Shown here in pieces: positions 16,052 through 25,099 of a stretch of 64,000 nt of DNA. Made by a program: the position numbers and the translations under genes. Source of the stretch: Micromonospora sp. NBC_01796 (GTDB taxonomy: Bacteria; Actinomycetota; Actinomycetes; Mycobacteriales; Micromonosporaceae); NCBI RefSeq assembly GCF_035917455.1, contig NZ_CP109078.1, positions 2,356,001 to 2,420,000 on the forward strand. The letters run 5' to 3'. Position 1 is the stretch's first letter. Each line of letters begins with the position of its first letter. Below the pieces are notes generated by a model. It saw only the letters and a list, made by a program, of their open reading frames with translations. It searched no databases and had not been told where the DNA came from.

Positions 16052-17272
16052 GTGCCCACCGAGGAAGCAATCGCCCGTGACGACCTGCGCACCCGCCTGG
16101 ACCGGGCGACCGCCCACCTCGACCCGCCCTTCGCGGCGGTCGACCTGACCGCCTTCGACGGCAACGCCGACGCCCTCACCGCCCGCGCTGCCGGCAAGCC
16201 GCTGCGGGTGGCGAGCAAGTCGGTCCGCTGCCGGGATCTGCTCGGCCGGACGCTGGCCCGGCCCGGCTGGCACGGGGTGATGGCGTACACGGTCCGCGAG
16301 GCGATCTGGCTGGTCCGAGCCGGTGTGACGGACGACGCGCTGGTGGCGTACCCGAGTGTGGACCGGGCGGCGCTGGCCGAGCTGGCCGCCGACCCCGAGC
16401 TGGCCTCGGCGGTGACCCTCATGGTGGACAGCCCGGAGCAGCTCGACCTGATCGACACGGTCGTCCCGGCCCAGCACCGGGAGCCGATCCGGGTCTGCCT
16501 CGACCTCGACGCCTCGTGGCGCCCCGCCGGGGGTCGGCTGCACATCGGGGTACGCCGTTCCCCGGTGCACTCGGCCGCCGCCGCGGGCGCGCTGGCCGCC
16601 CGGGTGACGGCCCGTCGCGGGTTCCGGCTGGTCGGACTGATGTCGTACGAGGCACAGATCGCCGGGCTCGCCGACGCCCCGCCCGGACAGGCCATGCGCG
16701 GGGTGGCGATCCGGGCGTTGCAGCACTGGTCGTACCCGGAACTGCTGGCCCGGCGCGGCGCGGCGGTGGCCGCCGTACGCGAGTACGCCGACCTGGCCTT
16801 CGTCAACGGCGGCGGCACCGGGAGCGTGGCCGCCACCGGTGCGGACCCGTCCGTGACCGAGATCACCGCCGGTTCGGGGCTGTACGGGCCGACCCTGTTC
16901 GACGGTTACCGCGCCTGGCGACCGGTCCCGGCCGCGTTCTTCGCCCTCGCCGTCGTACGCCGCCCGGCGCCGGGCCTGGCGACGGTGCTCGGTGGCGGTT
17001 GGATCGCCTCCGGCCCGGCCGACCCCAGCCGGCTGCCCGAGCCCTGGCTACCGGCGGGACTGCGGCTGACCGGCTCGGAGGGTGCCGGGGAGGTGCAGAC
17101 ACCGCTGGCCGGGCAGGTGGCGGACACGTTGGCGGTCGGTGACCGGGTCTGGTTCCGGCACGCCAAGGCCGGTGAGCTGAGCGAGCACGTCAACGAGCTG
17201 CACCTGATCGAGGGTGAGCAGGTGGTGGCGACGGTGCCGAGCTACCGGGGCGAGGGCCACGCGTTCCTCTGA
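16052..17272 (+). CDS. PLP enzyme of the D-threonine aldolase/alanine racemase-fold family
   Basis: 406 residues from GTG 16052. There is no clear ribosome-binding site, but a -10-like TTAGCG at 16039-16044 ends 7 bases before the GTG, so the mRNA is probably leaderless. The N-terminal PLP barrel has the lysine motif RVASKSVRC (about residue 53) and barrel strands VCLDLDASW, VGLMSYEAQIAG and FVNGGGTGS. The C-terminal part carries a D-serine-dehydratase-like metal site candidate, RHAKAGELSEHVNEL. Enzymes of this family cleave or deaminate D-hydroxyamino acids with PLP and a divalent metal; the exact substrate is not readable. It is divergent from the tmk operon. Confidence 0.82.
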   Translation: MPTEEAIARDDLRTRLDRATAHLDPPFAAVDLTAFDGNADALTARAAGKPLRVASKSVRCRDLLGRTLARPGWHGVMAYTVREAIWLVRAGVTDDALVAYPSVDRAALAELAADPELASAVTLMVDSPEQLDLIDTVVPAQHREPIRVCLDLDASWRPAGGRLHIGVRRSPVHSAAAAGALAARVTARRGFRLVGLMSYEAQIAGLADAPPGQAMRGVAIRALQHWSYPELLARRGAAVAAVREYADLAFVNGGGTGSVAATGADPSVTEITAGSGLYGPTLFDGYRAWRPVPAAFFALAVVRRPAPGLATVLGGGWIASGPADPSRLPEPWLPAGLRLTGSEGAGEVQTPLAGQVADTLAVGDRVWFRHAKAGELSEHVNELHLIEGEQVVATVPSYRGEGHAFL

Positions 17273-17376
17273 ACCCGGCCGGTGGCTGCGCTGATCCGGC
17301 CCGGTGGCTGCGCTGAACCGGGCCGGCGGCACCCGCCGGTTGACCGGTGGGCGTCGGTGCGGACCGGGTCGACCGG

Positions 17377-18135
17377 TCAGCCGGTCGGGCCGTCCGCCGG
17401 TTGGGCGACCCCGACCACAACCGGTCCGTCCGCACCGGCACCTGCTCCCGGCTGCTCCGGCACGGCTGACGCGACCGGCACGGCTGACGCGACCGGCACG
17501 GCTGACGCGGCACCGACCTGCCGGTGCAGGTATTCGCGGATCAGCGCCTTGGCCTCGGCGAGGACCCGCTCGTCGCCGTCCTGGTCCCGCCGGAAGGCGA
17601 GCTTGATCAGGGCGTCGGCGGCCTCGACCGCGATCTCCAGCGCGAACCGCAGCGGTGGGCCGTCGGTGATCCCGAACTGTTCGACCAGCACCCGGGCGAG
17701 CTGTTCGGCGATCACGCCGTTGTTGTCCCGCTGCTCGTCGAGCAGGTGCACGTCGACCACGTCGCCGAAGTGCAGCGTACGGAAACCGGGCACCACCCGG
17801 TGCATGGCGATGTACTCGTCGATCCCGGCGTCGACCCCGTCCCACCAGTGGGCGAGGTCGCCCTGGGAGAACCGTTCGGCCAGCCGTTCGAGGTACGCCT
17901 CCATGTTGCGCAGCGTGAGCGCCTGCACGATGGCCCGCTTGTCCGGGAAGAACTGGTAGACCGAGCCGATCGCCACCTCTGCCCGCTCGGCGAGCAGGGT
18001 CGTGGTCAGCCCCTCGTAGCCCACCTCGTCGACCAGTTCGGCGCAGGCGTCGAGCATGCGCTGCACCCTGGCAACGCTGCGACCCTGCACCGGGACGCGG
18101 CGTAGTGGACCACTCGTGGCGGTTGATGTGGACAC
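17377..18135 (-). CDS. TetR-family transcriptional regulator
   Basis: 252 residues from GTG 18135 (GGGGGAG upstream). The N-terminal HTH (residues about 20-70) has RVQRMLDACAELVDEVGYEGLTTTLLAERAEVAIGSVYQFFPDKRAIVQAL, a textbook TetR DNA-binding domain. A C-terminal ligand domain runs to about residue 205, followed by a low-complexity tail with the near-perfect repeat ASAVPV twice and ASAVPE. It is divergent from the lactone oxidase gene, and an inverted repeat at 18252-18270 lies between them, so regulation of that gene or of itself is likely. Confidence 0.9.
   Translation of the reverse strand: MSTSTATSGPLRRVPVQGRSVARVQRMLDACAELVDEVGYEGLTTTLLAERAEVAIGSVYQFFPDKRAIVQALTLRNMEAYLERLAERFSQGDLAHWWDGVDAGIDEYIAMHRVVPGFRTLHFGDVVDVHLLDEQRDNNGVIAEQLARVLVEQFGITDGPPLRFALEIAVEAADALIKLAFRRDQDGDERVLAEAKALIREYLHRQVGAASAVPVASAVPVASAVPEQPGAGAGADGPVVVGVAQPADGPTG
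17461..17515. repeat. Three short direct repeats in the TetR tail
   Basis: Near-identical 18-base units ACGGCTGACGCGACCGGC occur back to back, coding the ASAVPV units of the C-terminal tail. This is a slippage-prone site; copy number may vary between strains. Confidence 0.7.
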
Positions 18136-18251
18136 GCGTCGCCACTCCCCCTTCGACGGATGAGATGTGTCTGCACGTCGCGAGTTCGAAACGTTACCTG
18201 GATTAACGATCGGACCTGGTGTGCGATGTTTACTCATCGCATCGAAGCCTG

Positions 18252-18270
18252 ATATGAATGCTACTCATAT
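18252..18270. promoter_or_regulatory. Candidate TetR operator
   Basis: Inverted repeat ATATGA-N7-TCATAT (18252-18257 and 18265-18270), AT-rich in an otherwise GC-rich region. It is 18 bases upstream of the lactone oxidase start and in the gap shared with the divergent tetR gene. The position would block transcription initiation or elongation into the oxidase gene. Confidence 0.5.
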
Positions 18271-18287
18271 TCGGTTCTGGAGGCTGC

Positions 18288-19652
18288 ATGGCCAGCACCC
18301 CGTCGCCATCCGGCGCGGTGTCGCCGCTCGGCGCGACGCCACCGAAGCCCGTGTCCGGGCCGGACTGGCGCAACTGGGCCGGCAACCAGCGGGCCACGGC
18401 GACCGCCGTACTCCGACCGTCGAGCGTGGAGGAACTGGCGGACGCCGTACGGGTCGCCGCGTCGGGCGGGCACCGGATCAAGGCGGTCGGCAGCGGCCAC
18501 TCCTTCACCGACATCGCCCGTACGGACGACCGGCGGGTGGAGCTGACGAACCTCGCCGGGCCGGTCCGGGTCGACCCCGAACGGCGGCTGGTCACCGTCC
18601 CGGCCGGGCTGGAGGTGTGCGAACTCAACGTACTGCTGGCCCGACACGGGCTGGCCATGCCGAACCTCGGTGACATCGACGCCCAGACCATCGCCGGTGC
18701 CATCTCCACCGGCACCCACGGCACCGGGGCCGGCTACGGCTGCCTCTCCACCTTCGTCACCGCGCTCACCCTGGTCACCGGCACCGGGGAGGTACGGCAC
18801 TGCTCGGCCGAGAACGACCCCGAGCTGTTCGCCGCCGCGCGGGTCGGGTTGGGTGCGCTGGGCATCATCACCGAGGTCACCCTGCGGTGCGTGGACGCGT
18901 TCGTGCTCCGGGCCGACGAGCGGCCGGCACCGCTGGCGGCGGTCCTGGCCGACCTGCCGGACCTGATCGCCGGGAACGACCACTTCGAGTTCTACTGGTT
19001 CCCGTACACCGATCGGGTGCAGGTCAAGACGAACAACCGGGTGCCGGCGGACGACCGGCCGCTGCCCCGGTTCCGGGGCTGGTTCGACGACGAGTTCCTG
19101 GCCAACACCGTCTTCGCCGGAGCCTGCCGGCTGGGTCGGGCGGTGCCGGCCCTGGTCCCCCCGATCAGCGCGATCTCGGCCCGCGCGCTCACCGCCCGGA
19201 CCTACACCGGCCGGTCCGACCGGGTCTTCTGCACCCCGCGCCGGGTCCGGTTCACCGAGATGGAGTACGGCCTGCCCCGCGCCGTCCTGCCCGAGGCGCT
19301 GGCGGCGCTGCACCGGGTGGTCGACGGGCTGCCGTTCAAGGTGCAGTTCCCGGTCGAGGTGCGGTTCACCGCGCCGGACGACATCTGGCTGTCGCACGGC
19401 TACCAGCGGGAGTCCGCGTACCTGGCGATCCACCAGTACGTCGGGGCGCCGTACGAGCCGTACTTCCGGGCGTTCGAGCGGCTCGTGACCGAGTGGGGCG
19501 GTCGGCCGCACTGGGGCAAGCTGCACTACCGGGACGCCGGGTCGCTGCGGCCGGCGTACCCGAGGTTCGACGAGTTCGTGGCCGTACGGGACCGGCTCGA
19601 TCCGTCACGGGTCTTCGCCAACGCCTACACCGAGCGGGTCCTCGGCGCCTGA
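18288..19652 (+). CDS. D-arabinono-1,4-lactone/L-gulonolactone-type FAD oxidase
   Basis: 454 residues from ATG 18288 (CTGGAGG at 18277-18283). The N-terminal FAD-binding PCMH domain has NWAGNQRA, IKAVGSGHSFTDIA (the His in GHS is the family's covalent FAD attachment site), NLGDIDAQTIAGAISTGTHG and VGLGALGIITEVTL. The C-terminal ALO domain ends with GRPHWGKLH, the conserved HWGK motif, and YPRFDEFVAVRDRLDPSRVFAN. Family enzymes oxidise aldonolactones or alditols; in actinomycetes several act on xylitol or sorbitol, so the substrate is open. It is divergent from the TetR gene, which likely controls it. Confidence 0.88.
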   Translation: MASTPSPSGAVSPLGATPPKPVSGPDWRNWAGNQRATATAVLRPSSVEELADAVRVAASGGHRIKAVGSGHSFTDIARTDDRRVELTNLAGPVRVDPERRLVTVPAGLEVCELNVLLARHGLAMPNLGDIDAQTIAGAISTGTHGTGAGYGCLSTFVTALTLVTGTGEVRHCSAENDPELFAAARVGLGALGIITEVTLRCVDAFVLRADERPAPLAAVLADLPDLIAGNDHFEFYWFPYTDRVQVKTNNRVPADDRPLPRFRGWFDDEFLANTVFAGACRLGRAVPALVPPISAISARALTARTYTGRSDRVFCTPRRVRFTEMEYGLPRAVLPEALAALHRVVDGLPFKVQFPVEVRFTAPDDIWLSHGYQRESAYLAIHQYVGAPYEPYFRAFERLVTEWGGRPHWGKLHYRDAGSLRPAYPRFDEFVAVRDRLDPSRVFANAYTERVLGA

Positions 19653-19667
19653 CCGCGCCCGCACCCG

Positions 19668-20951
19668 TCAGCCGGTACGGGAGAGCACCTTCAGCCCGTC
19701 CTCGGCGGCGCCACGGGCGTTCAGGTACCCGGTGATCCGCGTGTACGCACCCTGGTAGACCTGGCGGCGGGCCTGCGGCAGGGTCGGGTCGGCAAGCGCG
19801 GCGGCGAGATCCACCAGCCGGATGTCGGGCGTGAGTTCGGTCCAGATCGGAATTGCCGCAGCCTCGGTTATCTTCCACTTTTTCGGGGCAGTTTCCGTAA
19901 AGGTAATTTTCGCCATGACACCCTCGCGGTTGTCGTTCACCGGGTCGGAATGTCGCGCTAATTGGTTACCCATCCCGTAAACAACCCACTTGTCGCCAAA
20001 CTGCTCGAACGGCTGCACCACGTGCGCGTGGTGTCCGAGGATCAGGTCGATATCGGGTGAGTTGATCAGCGGCTGCACCCAGTCCAACTGATTGGCATCC
20101 GGCAGATGCTGGTATTCCGTACCCCAGTGCAGGCTGAGCACGACGATCTCGGCGCCGGCCGCGCGGAGCCGGGCCGCCGCGGCCAGGATCTTGTCCGGCT
20201 CGATCAGGTTGGCCATCCAGAGCTTGCCCGCCGGCCGCTGCAGCCCGTTGAAGTTCAGGGTGTACGACAGGTGCCCGACGCTGACCCCGGCCGCCTGGTA
20301 GATCCTCGGCGTGCCGGCCTCCTGGGCGTTGCGGGCACTCCCGGAGTGGCCGAGCCCGGCCGCGTCGAGCGCGTCCAGGGTCCGGGTCACCCCCTGCGGG
20401 CCCTGGTCCATGGTGTGGTTCGAGGCGGTCGAGCAGGCGTCGAAGCCGGCCCGCTTCAGCCCGTCGACCACCTGGGGCGGGGCACTGAACTGGGGATAAC
20501 CGAGGAACGGGCCGGCGGCCGGTGCGAGCGGGATCTCCAGGTGACAGATGGCTAGGTCGGCGGCGGCGATGGCCGGTGCGACCGGCTCGAGCATCGGCAG
20601 GAAGTCGAAACCACCGGGCTTGCCGTTCCGGGTGGCGTCCCGTTTCGCCTGCTCCGACACGGCCGGGTGGACCAGTACGTCGCCCGCCCCCAGCACGGTG
20701 AACAGCCGCCGGCCCTGCGCGTCCAGCCGGGCGTTCGACGTGGCCGCGCCCCCGGAGGACGCCCCCGGCGAACCACTCGGGGCACCCACCCACACAGCGG
20801 TACGCGGTGCCGAACCACCCCACCAGTCGGCACTGAGACCGACACCACCGAGACCGATCAGCACCACTGCCAATGCGGCCGAAAACAACAGCATTGTCTG
20901 CCGATGTCCACCGAATATCCCCCGTCGTACCACCGGTGGAGCGTAAGGCAT
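19668..20951 (-). CDS. CapA-family (poly-gamma-glutamate synthesis-like) metallophosphatase-fold protein
   Basis: 427 residues. An N-terminal membrane anchor (TMLLFSAALAVVLIGLGGVGL, residues about 19-40) and a Ser/Gly linker precede the PGA_cap domain: FTVLGAGDVLVHP, ADLAICHLEIPLA, DACSTASNHTMDQG, IVVLSLHWGTEYQ and ILGHHAHVVQPFE. These match the metal-binding Asp/Asn/His positions of calcineurin-like CapA proteins. It is predicted to act outside the cell, tethered to the membrane. No other capB/C-like capsule gene is nearby, so a role in poly-gamma-glutamate is not supported; cell-envelope polymer processing is as likely. Confidence 0.85.
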   Translation of the reverse strand: MPYAPPVVRRGIFGGHRQTMLLFSAALAVVLIGLGGVGLSADWWGGSAPRTAVWVGAPSGSPGASSGGAATSNARLDAQGRRLFTVLGAGDVLVHPAVSEQAKRDATRNGKPGGFDFLPMLEPVAPAIAAADLAICHLEIPLAPAAGPFLGYPQFSAPPQVVDGLKRAGFDACSTASNHTMDQGPQGVTRTLDALDAAGLGHSGSARNAQEAGTPRIYQAAGVSVGHLSYTLNFNGLQRPAGKLWMANLIEPDKILAAAARLRAAGAEIVVLSLHWGTEYQHLPDANQLDWVQPLINSPDIDLILGHHAHVVQPFEQFGDKWVVYGMGNQLARHSDPVNDNREGVMAKITFTETAPKKWKITEAAAIPIWTELTPDIRLVDLAAALADPTLPQARRQVYQGAYTRITGYLNARGAAEDGLKVLSRTG

Positions 20952-20997
20952 GCCGCCGAACCGGAAAATCCGATCCGGCGGCCATTCACCCGTTCAG

Positions 20998-23889
20998 TTA
21001 CTCGGCCCGATCGGTCGCCTTCGCCGGAGCGGCCTTCTTCGTCGCGGTGGTCGATTTTGCGGCGGTCGCCTTTCGCGGGGCGGCCTTCCGGGGGGCGGCC
21101 TTTTTCGCGGTGGTCTTCTTCGCCGGGGTGTCCGTCCCGGCCGCCGCGGTCGCCTTCTTCGCCGGGGCCTTCTTGGCCGCCGTCTTCTTCGCCGGGGCCT
21201 TCTTCGGCGCCGGCCCCTTGGCCCGCTTGTCGGCGAGCATCTCCGAGGCCTCTTCGAGGGTCAGCGACTCCGGGGTCTGGCCCCGCCGCAGCGACGCGTT
21301 GACCTCCCCGTCGGTCACGTACGGGCCGAACCGGCCGTCCTTGATCACCAACGGCTTCTCGGTCAGCGGGTCGGGACCCATCTCCCGCAACGGCGGCGCG
21401 GCAGCCCGCCGCTGTCGGGTCTTCGGCGCGGCGAGCAGCGCCAACGCCTCCTCCAGGGTGACCGTGAAGATCTTGTCCTCGGAGTCCAGCGAGCGGAACT
21501 CGTCGCCCTGCTTGACGTACGGGCCGTAGCGGCCGGCGGCGGCGAGGACCTCCGCACCGTCCGGCGCCAGCCCCACCACCCGGGGCAGGGTGAGCAACCG
21601 CAACGCCTCGGTGAGCGAGATGTCGTCCGGCGACTGCGACTTGAGCAGCGACGACTTGCGGTCACCACTGGAGACGTACGGGCCGAAGCGGCCGGACTTG
21701 AGCAGGATCGGCTCACCGGTCTCCGGGTGCTCGCCGAGCTTGCGCTCACCACCGCCGCCGAGGAAGAACTCGTTGACCTTCTCCGGGGTCAGCTCGTCCG
21801 GCGCGACACCCTCCGGGATCGACACCCTGTCACCCGACGGTCCACCGTCCTCCGGCTGACCGCCGTCCTCGCCACCGGTCTCGGCGGCGGCCGGCGCGGG
21901 CGCCTCCACCTCCGGACCGGCCAGGGTCCGTTGCAGGTACGGCCCGTACCGGCCGACCCGGACCACCACGTCGCGACCCTCGTCGTCGCGGAACAGCGGG
22001 ATCGAGTTGACGCTGCGCGCGTCGATGTCGCTCAGGTTCTCGGTGACCATCTTCTTCAGCCCACCGGAGCGGGCCACCGAGTCGTCACCGGCGACGTCGC
22101 TGCCGAAGTAGAACGAGGTGAGGAAGTCGACCGCGGCGTGGTCGCCGCCGGCGATCTCGTCCAGCTCGTTCTCCATCGCGGCGGTGAAGTTGTAGTCGAC
22201 CAGGCGTGGGTAGTGCTGCTCCAGCAGGCCGACCACGGCGAACGCCAGGAAGGACGGGATCAGCGCCTGACCGCGCTTGAAGACGTACCCCCGGTCCTGG
22301 ATGGTCTGCATGATCGACGCGTACGTCGACGGGCGGCCGATGCCCAGCTCCTCCAGCGACTTGACCAGCGAGGCTTCGGTGTAGCGGGACGGCGGCTGGG
22401 TGGTGTGCCCGGTCGCGGCGAGCTGCTCGGCGGTCAGCGGCTGGTCCTTGACCAGGTTCGGCAGCCGCCGTTCGGCGTCCTCGGCCTCGGCGTTCTCGTC
22501 GTCGGAGGACTCCACGTACGCCCGCAGGAAGCCCGGATCGGTGATGGTCTTGCCGGTGGCGCCGAAGTCGGCCTCCTCGCCGGCCGTGGTGACCGCGCGG
22601 ATCCGGACCGAGACGCTGGAGCCGACCGCGTCGGTCATCTGGGAGGCGATGGTCCGGCGCCAGATCAGCTCGTAGAGCCGGAACTCCTCGCCGGACAGCT
22701 CGCCCGCCACCTCCCCCGGCGTACGGAAGTGGTCGCCGGCCGGGCGGATCGCCTCGTGCGCCTCCTGGGCGTTCTTCACCTTGCCGGTGTAGCGGCGCGG
22801 CTCCGGCGGCACGTTGCGCTCGCCGTACAGCTCGGCGATCTGCCGGCGGGCCGCCGCGATGGCGGTCTCCGACAGGTTCACCGAGTCGGTACGCATATAG
22901 GTGATGTAGCCGTTCTCGTACAGCCGCTGGGCGGTGCGCATCGTCTGCTGGGACGACAGGCGCAGCTTCCGGGCCGCCTCCTGCTGGAGGGTGGAGGTGA
23001 TGAACGGCGCGTACGGCCGGCGCCGGTAGGGCTTCTCCTCGACCCGGGTGACGGTGAACGGCCGCCCGTCGAGGCGGGCGGCGAGCCCACGGGCACCGTC
23101 GCCGTCGAGGTGGGTCACCCCGGCGCCCGGCTTCACCCGGCCGGTGGTCGGTTCGAAGTCCCGGCCGGTGGCGATCCGGTCGCCGTTGAGTCCGATCAGG
23201 GTGGCGTGGAACGTACGCGGGCCCTCGCCGGCCTGGCCCACGGCGAGGGTGGCCAGGATGTCCCAGTACTCGGCGGTGCGGAAGGCCATCCGCTGCCGTT
23301 CCCGCTCGACCACGATCCTGGTCGCCACCGACTGGACCCGGCCGGCCGACAGCCTCGGCATGACCTTCTTCCAGAGCACCGGGGAGACCTCGTAGCCGTA
23401 CAGCCGGTCGAGGATGCGGCGGGCCTCCTGGGCGTCGACCAGGTCCTGGTCGATCTCCCGGGGGTTGGCCACGGCGGCCTGGATCGCCGGCTTGGTGATC
23501 TCGTGGAAGACCATCCGCTTGACCGGGACGCGCGGCTTGAGCGTCTCGACCAGGTGCCAGGCGATCGCCTCGCCCTCGCGGTCCTCATCGGTGGCGAGGT
23601 AGACCTCGTCCACCTCCTTGGCCAGTTTGGTCAGCTTGGCGATCTGCTGGCGCCGGTCGGCGGAGACGACGTAGAGGGCGGTGAAGCCGTGGTCGACGTC
23701 GACCCCGAGCCGGGCCCACGGTTCCTTCTTGTATTTGGCGGGCACGTCGGCGGCGTTGCGCGGCAGGTCACGGACGTGCCCCAGGCTGGCCTCGACGATG
23801 TAACCCGGGCCGAGATAGCCCGAGATCGTCTTGGCCTTCGCCGGTGACTCGACGATGACCAGACGGGTGCTCTTGGCGTTACTCGGCAC
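20998..23889 (-). CDS. topA: DNA topoisomerase I
   Basis: 963 residues from GTG 23889, preferred over an in-frame GTG 18 bases upstream because GGGGAGAG lies 5-6 bases before it. The Toprim domain opens RLVIVESPAKAKTISGYLG, with DEDREGEAIAWHL as acidic motif. The active-site region is GYITYMRTDSVNLS (catalytic Tyr before MRTDS). C-terminal topo repeats such as GRFGPYV and GRYGPYVKQGDE replace zinc fingers, as known for actinobacterial TopA. The last 75 residues are a Lys/Ala-rich histone-like tail (KKAPAKKTAAKKAPAKKA), which in mycobacterial and streptomycete enzymes aids processivity. It relaxes negative supercoils and is essential. Confidence 0.97.
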   Translation of the reverse strand: MPSNAKSTRLVIVESPAKAKTISGYLGPGYIVEASLGHVRDLPRNAADVPAKYKKEPWARLGVDVDHGFTALYVVSADRRQQIAKLTKLAKEVDEVYLATDEDREGEAIAWHLVETLKPRVPVKRMVFHEITKPAIQAAVANPREIDQDLVDAQEARRILDRLYGYEVSPVLWKKVMPRLSAGRVQSVATRIVVERERQRMAFRTAEYWDILATLAVGQAGEGPRTFHATLIGLNGDRIATGRDFEPTTGRVKPGAGVTHLDGDGARGLAARLDGRPFTVTRVEEKPYRRRPYAPFITSTLQQEAARKLRLSSQQTMRTAQRLYENGYITYMRTDSVNLSETAIAAARRQIAELYGERNVPPEPRRYTGKVKNAQEAHEAIRPAGDHFRTPGEVAGELSGEEFRLYELIWRRTIASQMTDAVGSSVSVRIRAVTTAGEEADFGATGKTITDPGFLRAYVESSDDENAEAEDAERRLPNLVKDQPLTAEQLAATGHTTQPPSRYTEASLVKSLEELGIGRPSTYASIMQTIQDRGYVFKRGQALIPSFLAFAVVGLLEQHYPRLVDYNFTAAMENELDEIAGGDHAAVDFLTSFYFGSDVAGDDSVARSGGLKKMVTENLSDIDARSVNSIPLFRDDEGRDVVVRVGRYGPYLQRTLAGPEVEAPAPAAAETGGEDGGQPEDGGPSGDRVSIPEGVAPDELTPEKVNEFFLGGGGERKLGEHPETGEPILLKSGRFGPYVSSGDRKSSLLKSQSPDDISLTEALRLLTLPRVVGLAPDGAEVLAAAGRYGPYVKQGDEFRSLDSEDKIFTVTLEEALALLAAPKTRQRRAAAPPLREMGPDPLTEKPLVIKDGRFGPYVTDGEVNASLRRGQTPESLTLEEASEMLADKRAKGPAPKKAPAKKTAAKKAPAKKATAAAGTDTPAKKTTAKKAAPRKAAPRKATAAKSTTATKKAAPAKATDRAE

Positions 23890-24272
23890 GTCTCTCCCCG
23901 ACCTCACTCACGACTTCTCGCCCCGCGAACCACCGTGGTCCGCCTTCCGACCGGGCTGCCACCACTGCGGCGCCGCGTTGAACGTCCAACGTAACGCGCT
24001 GCGCGGCGTCCGGGTTGCGCGGGCCGCGAAGACCCCCACGGAGCAGGGCGAACGCTGGACCCCGGAGCCGGCTTCGTGGTTCATCCCGGACGGCGACACC
24101 GTACACCGACGATGAATCGGCCTGGATCCATTAGCGGCGACGATCTCCTCCGAATGCCGCTATTTGCTGGATTATCTCCCAAATCTCCGGGCGGCTGTCT
24201 GCCATCGGACAGTGAGCCGGATTGGTTCCAAATGAACACTGGAAGTATTAAAGCGGAAGAACAGCATTGAAA
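23890..24272. other. Gene-free stretch upstream of topA
   Basis: About 380 bases with no convincing gene. The part at 24160-24270 is clearly AT-richer than its surroundings and should contain the topA promoter (GATAAT on the minus strand around 24172-24177 is a -10 candidate, without a matching -35). Supercoiling-sensitive control of topA from such a region is known in Streptomyces; nothing here proves it. Confidence 0.4.
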
Positions 24273-24286
24273 GGCGGAAACCCGCC
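24273..24286 (-). terminator. Short intrinsic terminator candidate
   Basis: On the minus strand GGCGG-GTTT-CCGCC followed by TTTCAA, beginning 10 bases after the stop of the 24296-25099 gene. The stem is only 5 bp but has the right position and a T-containing tail. Confidence 0.5.
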
Positions 24287-24295
24287 AAAGGGGAT

Positions 24296-25099
24296 CTAAA
24301 CGGCAAGAGCCGGCCAGATCGCCGCCGGGGCCGCCGCCGGCCGCTCACCCACCAGCTCCACCAGCCGGGCCAACCGGCGTCGACCCGTGATCCGGTACGC
24401 CGGACCCCCGGCTCTGGGAAGCAACAGTACGGCCGGCAGCCCGATCGCGGCGAGCGCCGCCCCGACCGCCTCCCAGCAGCTCTCCTCGGTCTCGCCGAGC
24501 CGGAGCAGGAAACCGGGCGGTTCGGGGCTGCCCGCCGCGGCCACCCAGAGCCGCAGCCGTCGCCCGTTGAGGTGCAGCCCGGCCGGCGGTCGTTTCGCCG
24601 TACCGCACAGCCAGGTCCCGGCGAGCGGGGCGAGCGTGGTCGCGTACGACGTCCGTACCTCGTGCCGTTGGTCCTCGGTCGGCTCCCAGCTCGCGTGCAG
24701 CCCGCGCAGGGCCAGCTCGGCCACGAGCACGTGCACCCGCCAGGCGGTGTCGACCACCACCGAGACCCTGGCCGTCCCGCCCATCCGGACCACCTGTCCG
24801 GGGCCGACGAGCAGGCCGGTGAGGTCGGCCGGCGACGGATCGGTCGCCTCCACCCCGAACAGCGAGAGCTGCCGCGCCGGCGGAACCGCCGGCTCGGGTG
24901 GGTCCGCCGGTTCGAGCGGCTCGACCGGCTCGACCGGGTTCACCGGTTCCGGCGGCACGACCGGGTCGGGTGGGTCGGCCGGGTCGAGCAAAACCGGCGG
25001 ATCGGGTGGATCGGGCGGTACCAGTGCCAGCGCCTCCCCCGCCGGTGGTCCGGAGGACCCCACCGGCGGTGAATCGGGGGATGGCGTGGTCAGCGACAC
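24296..25099 (-). CDS. Conserved-type actinobacterial protein with Pro-rich N-terminus, function unknown
   Basis: 267 residues from GTG 25099, overlapping the lipoprotein stop by 10 bases. Residues about 28-75 are a repetitive linker built from PP-D/E-P units (PPDPPDPPVLLDPADPPDPV and onward). A globular part follows: RQLSLFGVEATDPSPADL, VVRMGGTARVSVVVDTAWRVHVLVAELALRG, GLHLNGRRLRLWVAAAG and AYRITGRRRLARLVELVG. It has no signal peptide or TM helix. Its place directly before topA agrees with a conserved unknown gene next to topA in other actinobacteria (positional inference). No catalytic motif seen. Confidence 0.65.
   Translation of the reverse strand: MSLTTPSPDSPPVGSSGPPAGEALALVPPDPPDPPVLLDPADPPDPVVPPEPVNPVEPVEPLEPADPPEPAVPPARQLSLFGVEATDPSPADLTGLLVGPGQVVRMGGTARVSVVVDTAWRVHVLVAELALRGLHASWEPTEDQRHEVRTSYATTLAPLAGTWLCGTAKRPPAGLHLNGRRLRLWVAAAGSPEPPGFLLRLGETEESCWEAVGAALAAIGLPAVLLLPRAGGPAYRITGRRRLARLVELVGERPAAAPAAIWPALAV

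Noticed and set aside
15896-16726. N-terminal extension of the MFS-tmk frame
   Set aside because: The frame stays open upstream by 277 codons but is antisense to the PLP enzyme gene. A good ribosome-binding site fixes the start at 15895.
20950-23847. Long plus-strand open frame opposite topA
   Set aside because: It is a high-GC antisense shadow with Arg/Gly/Asp-rich composition. The topA frame has all catalytic motifs.
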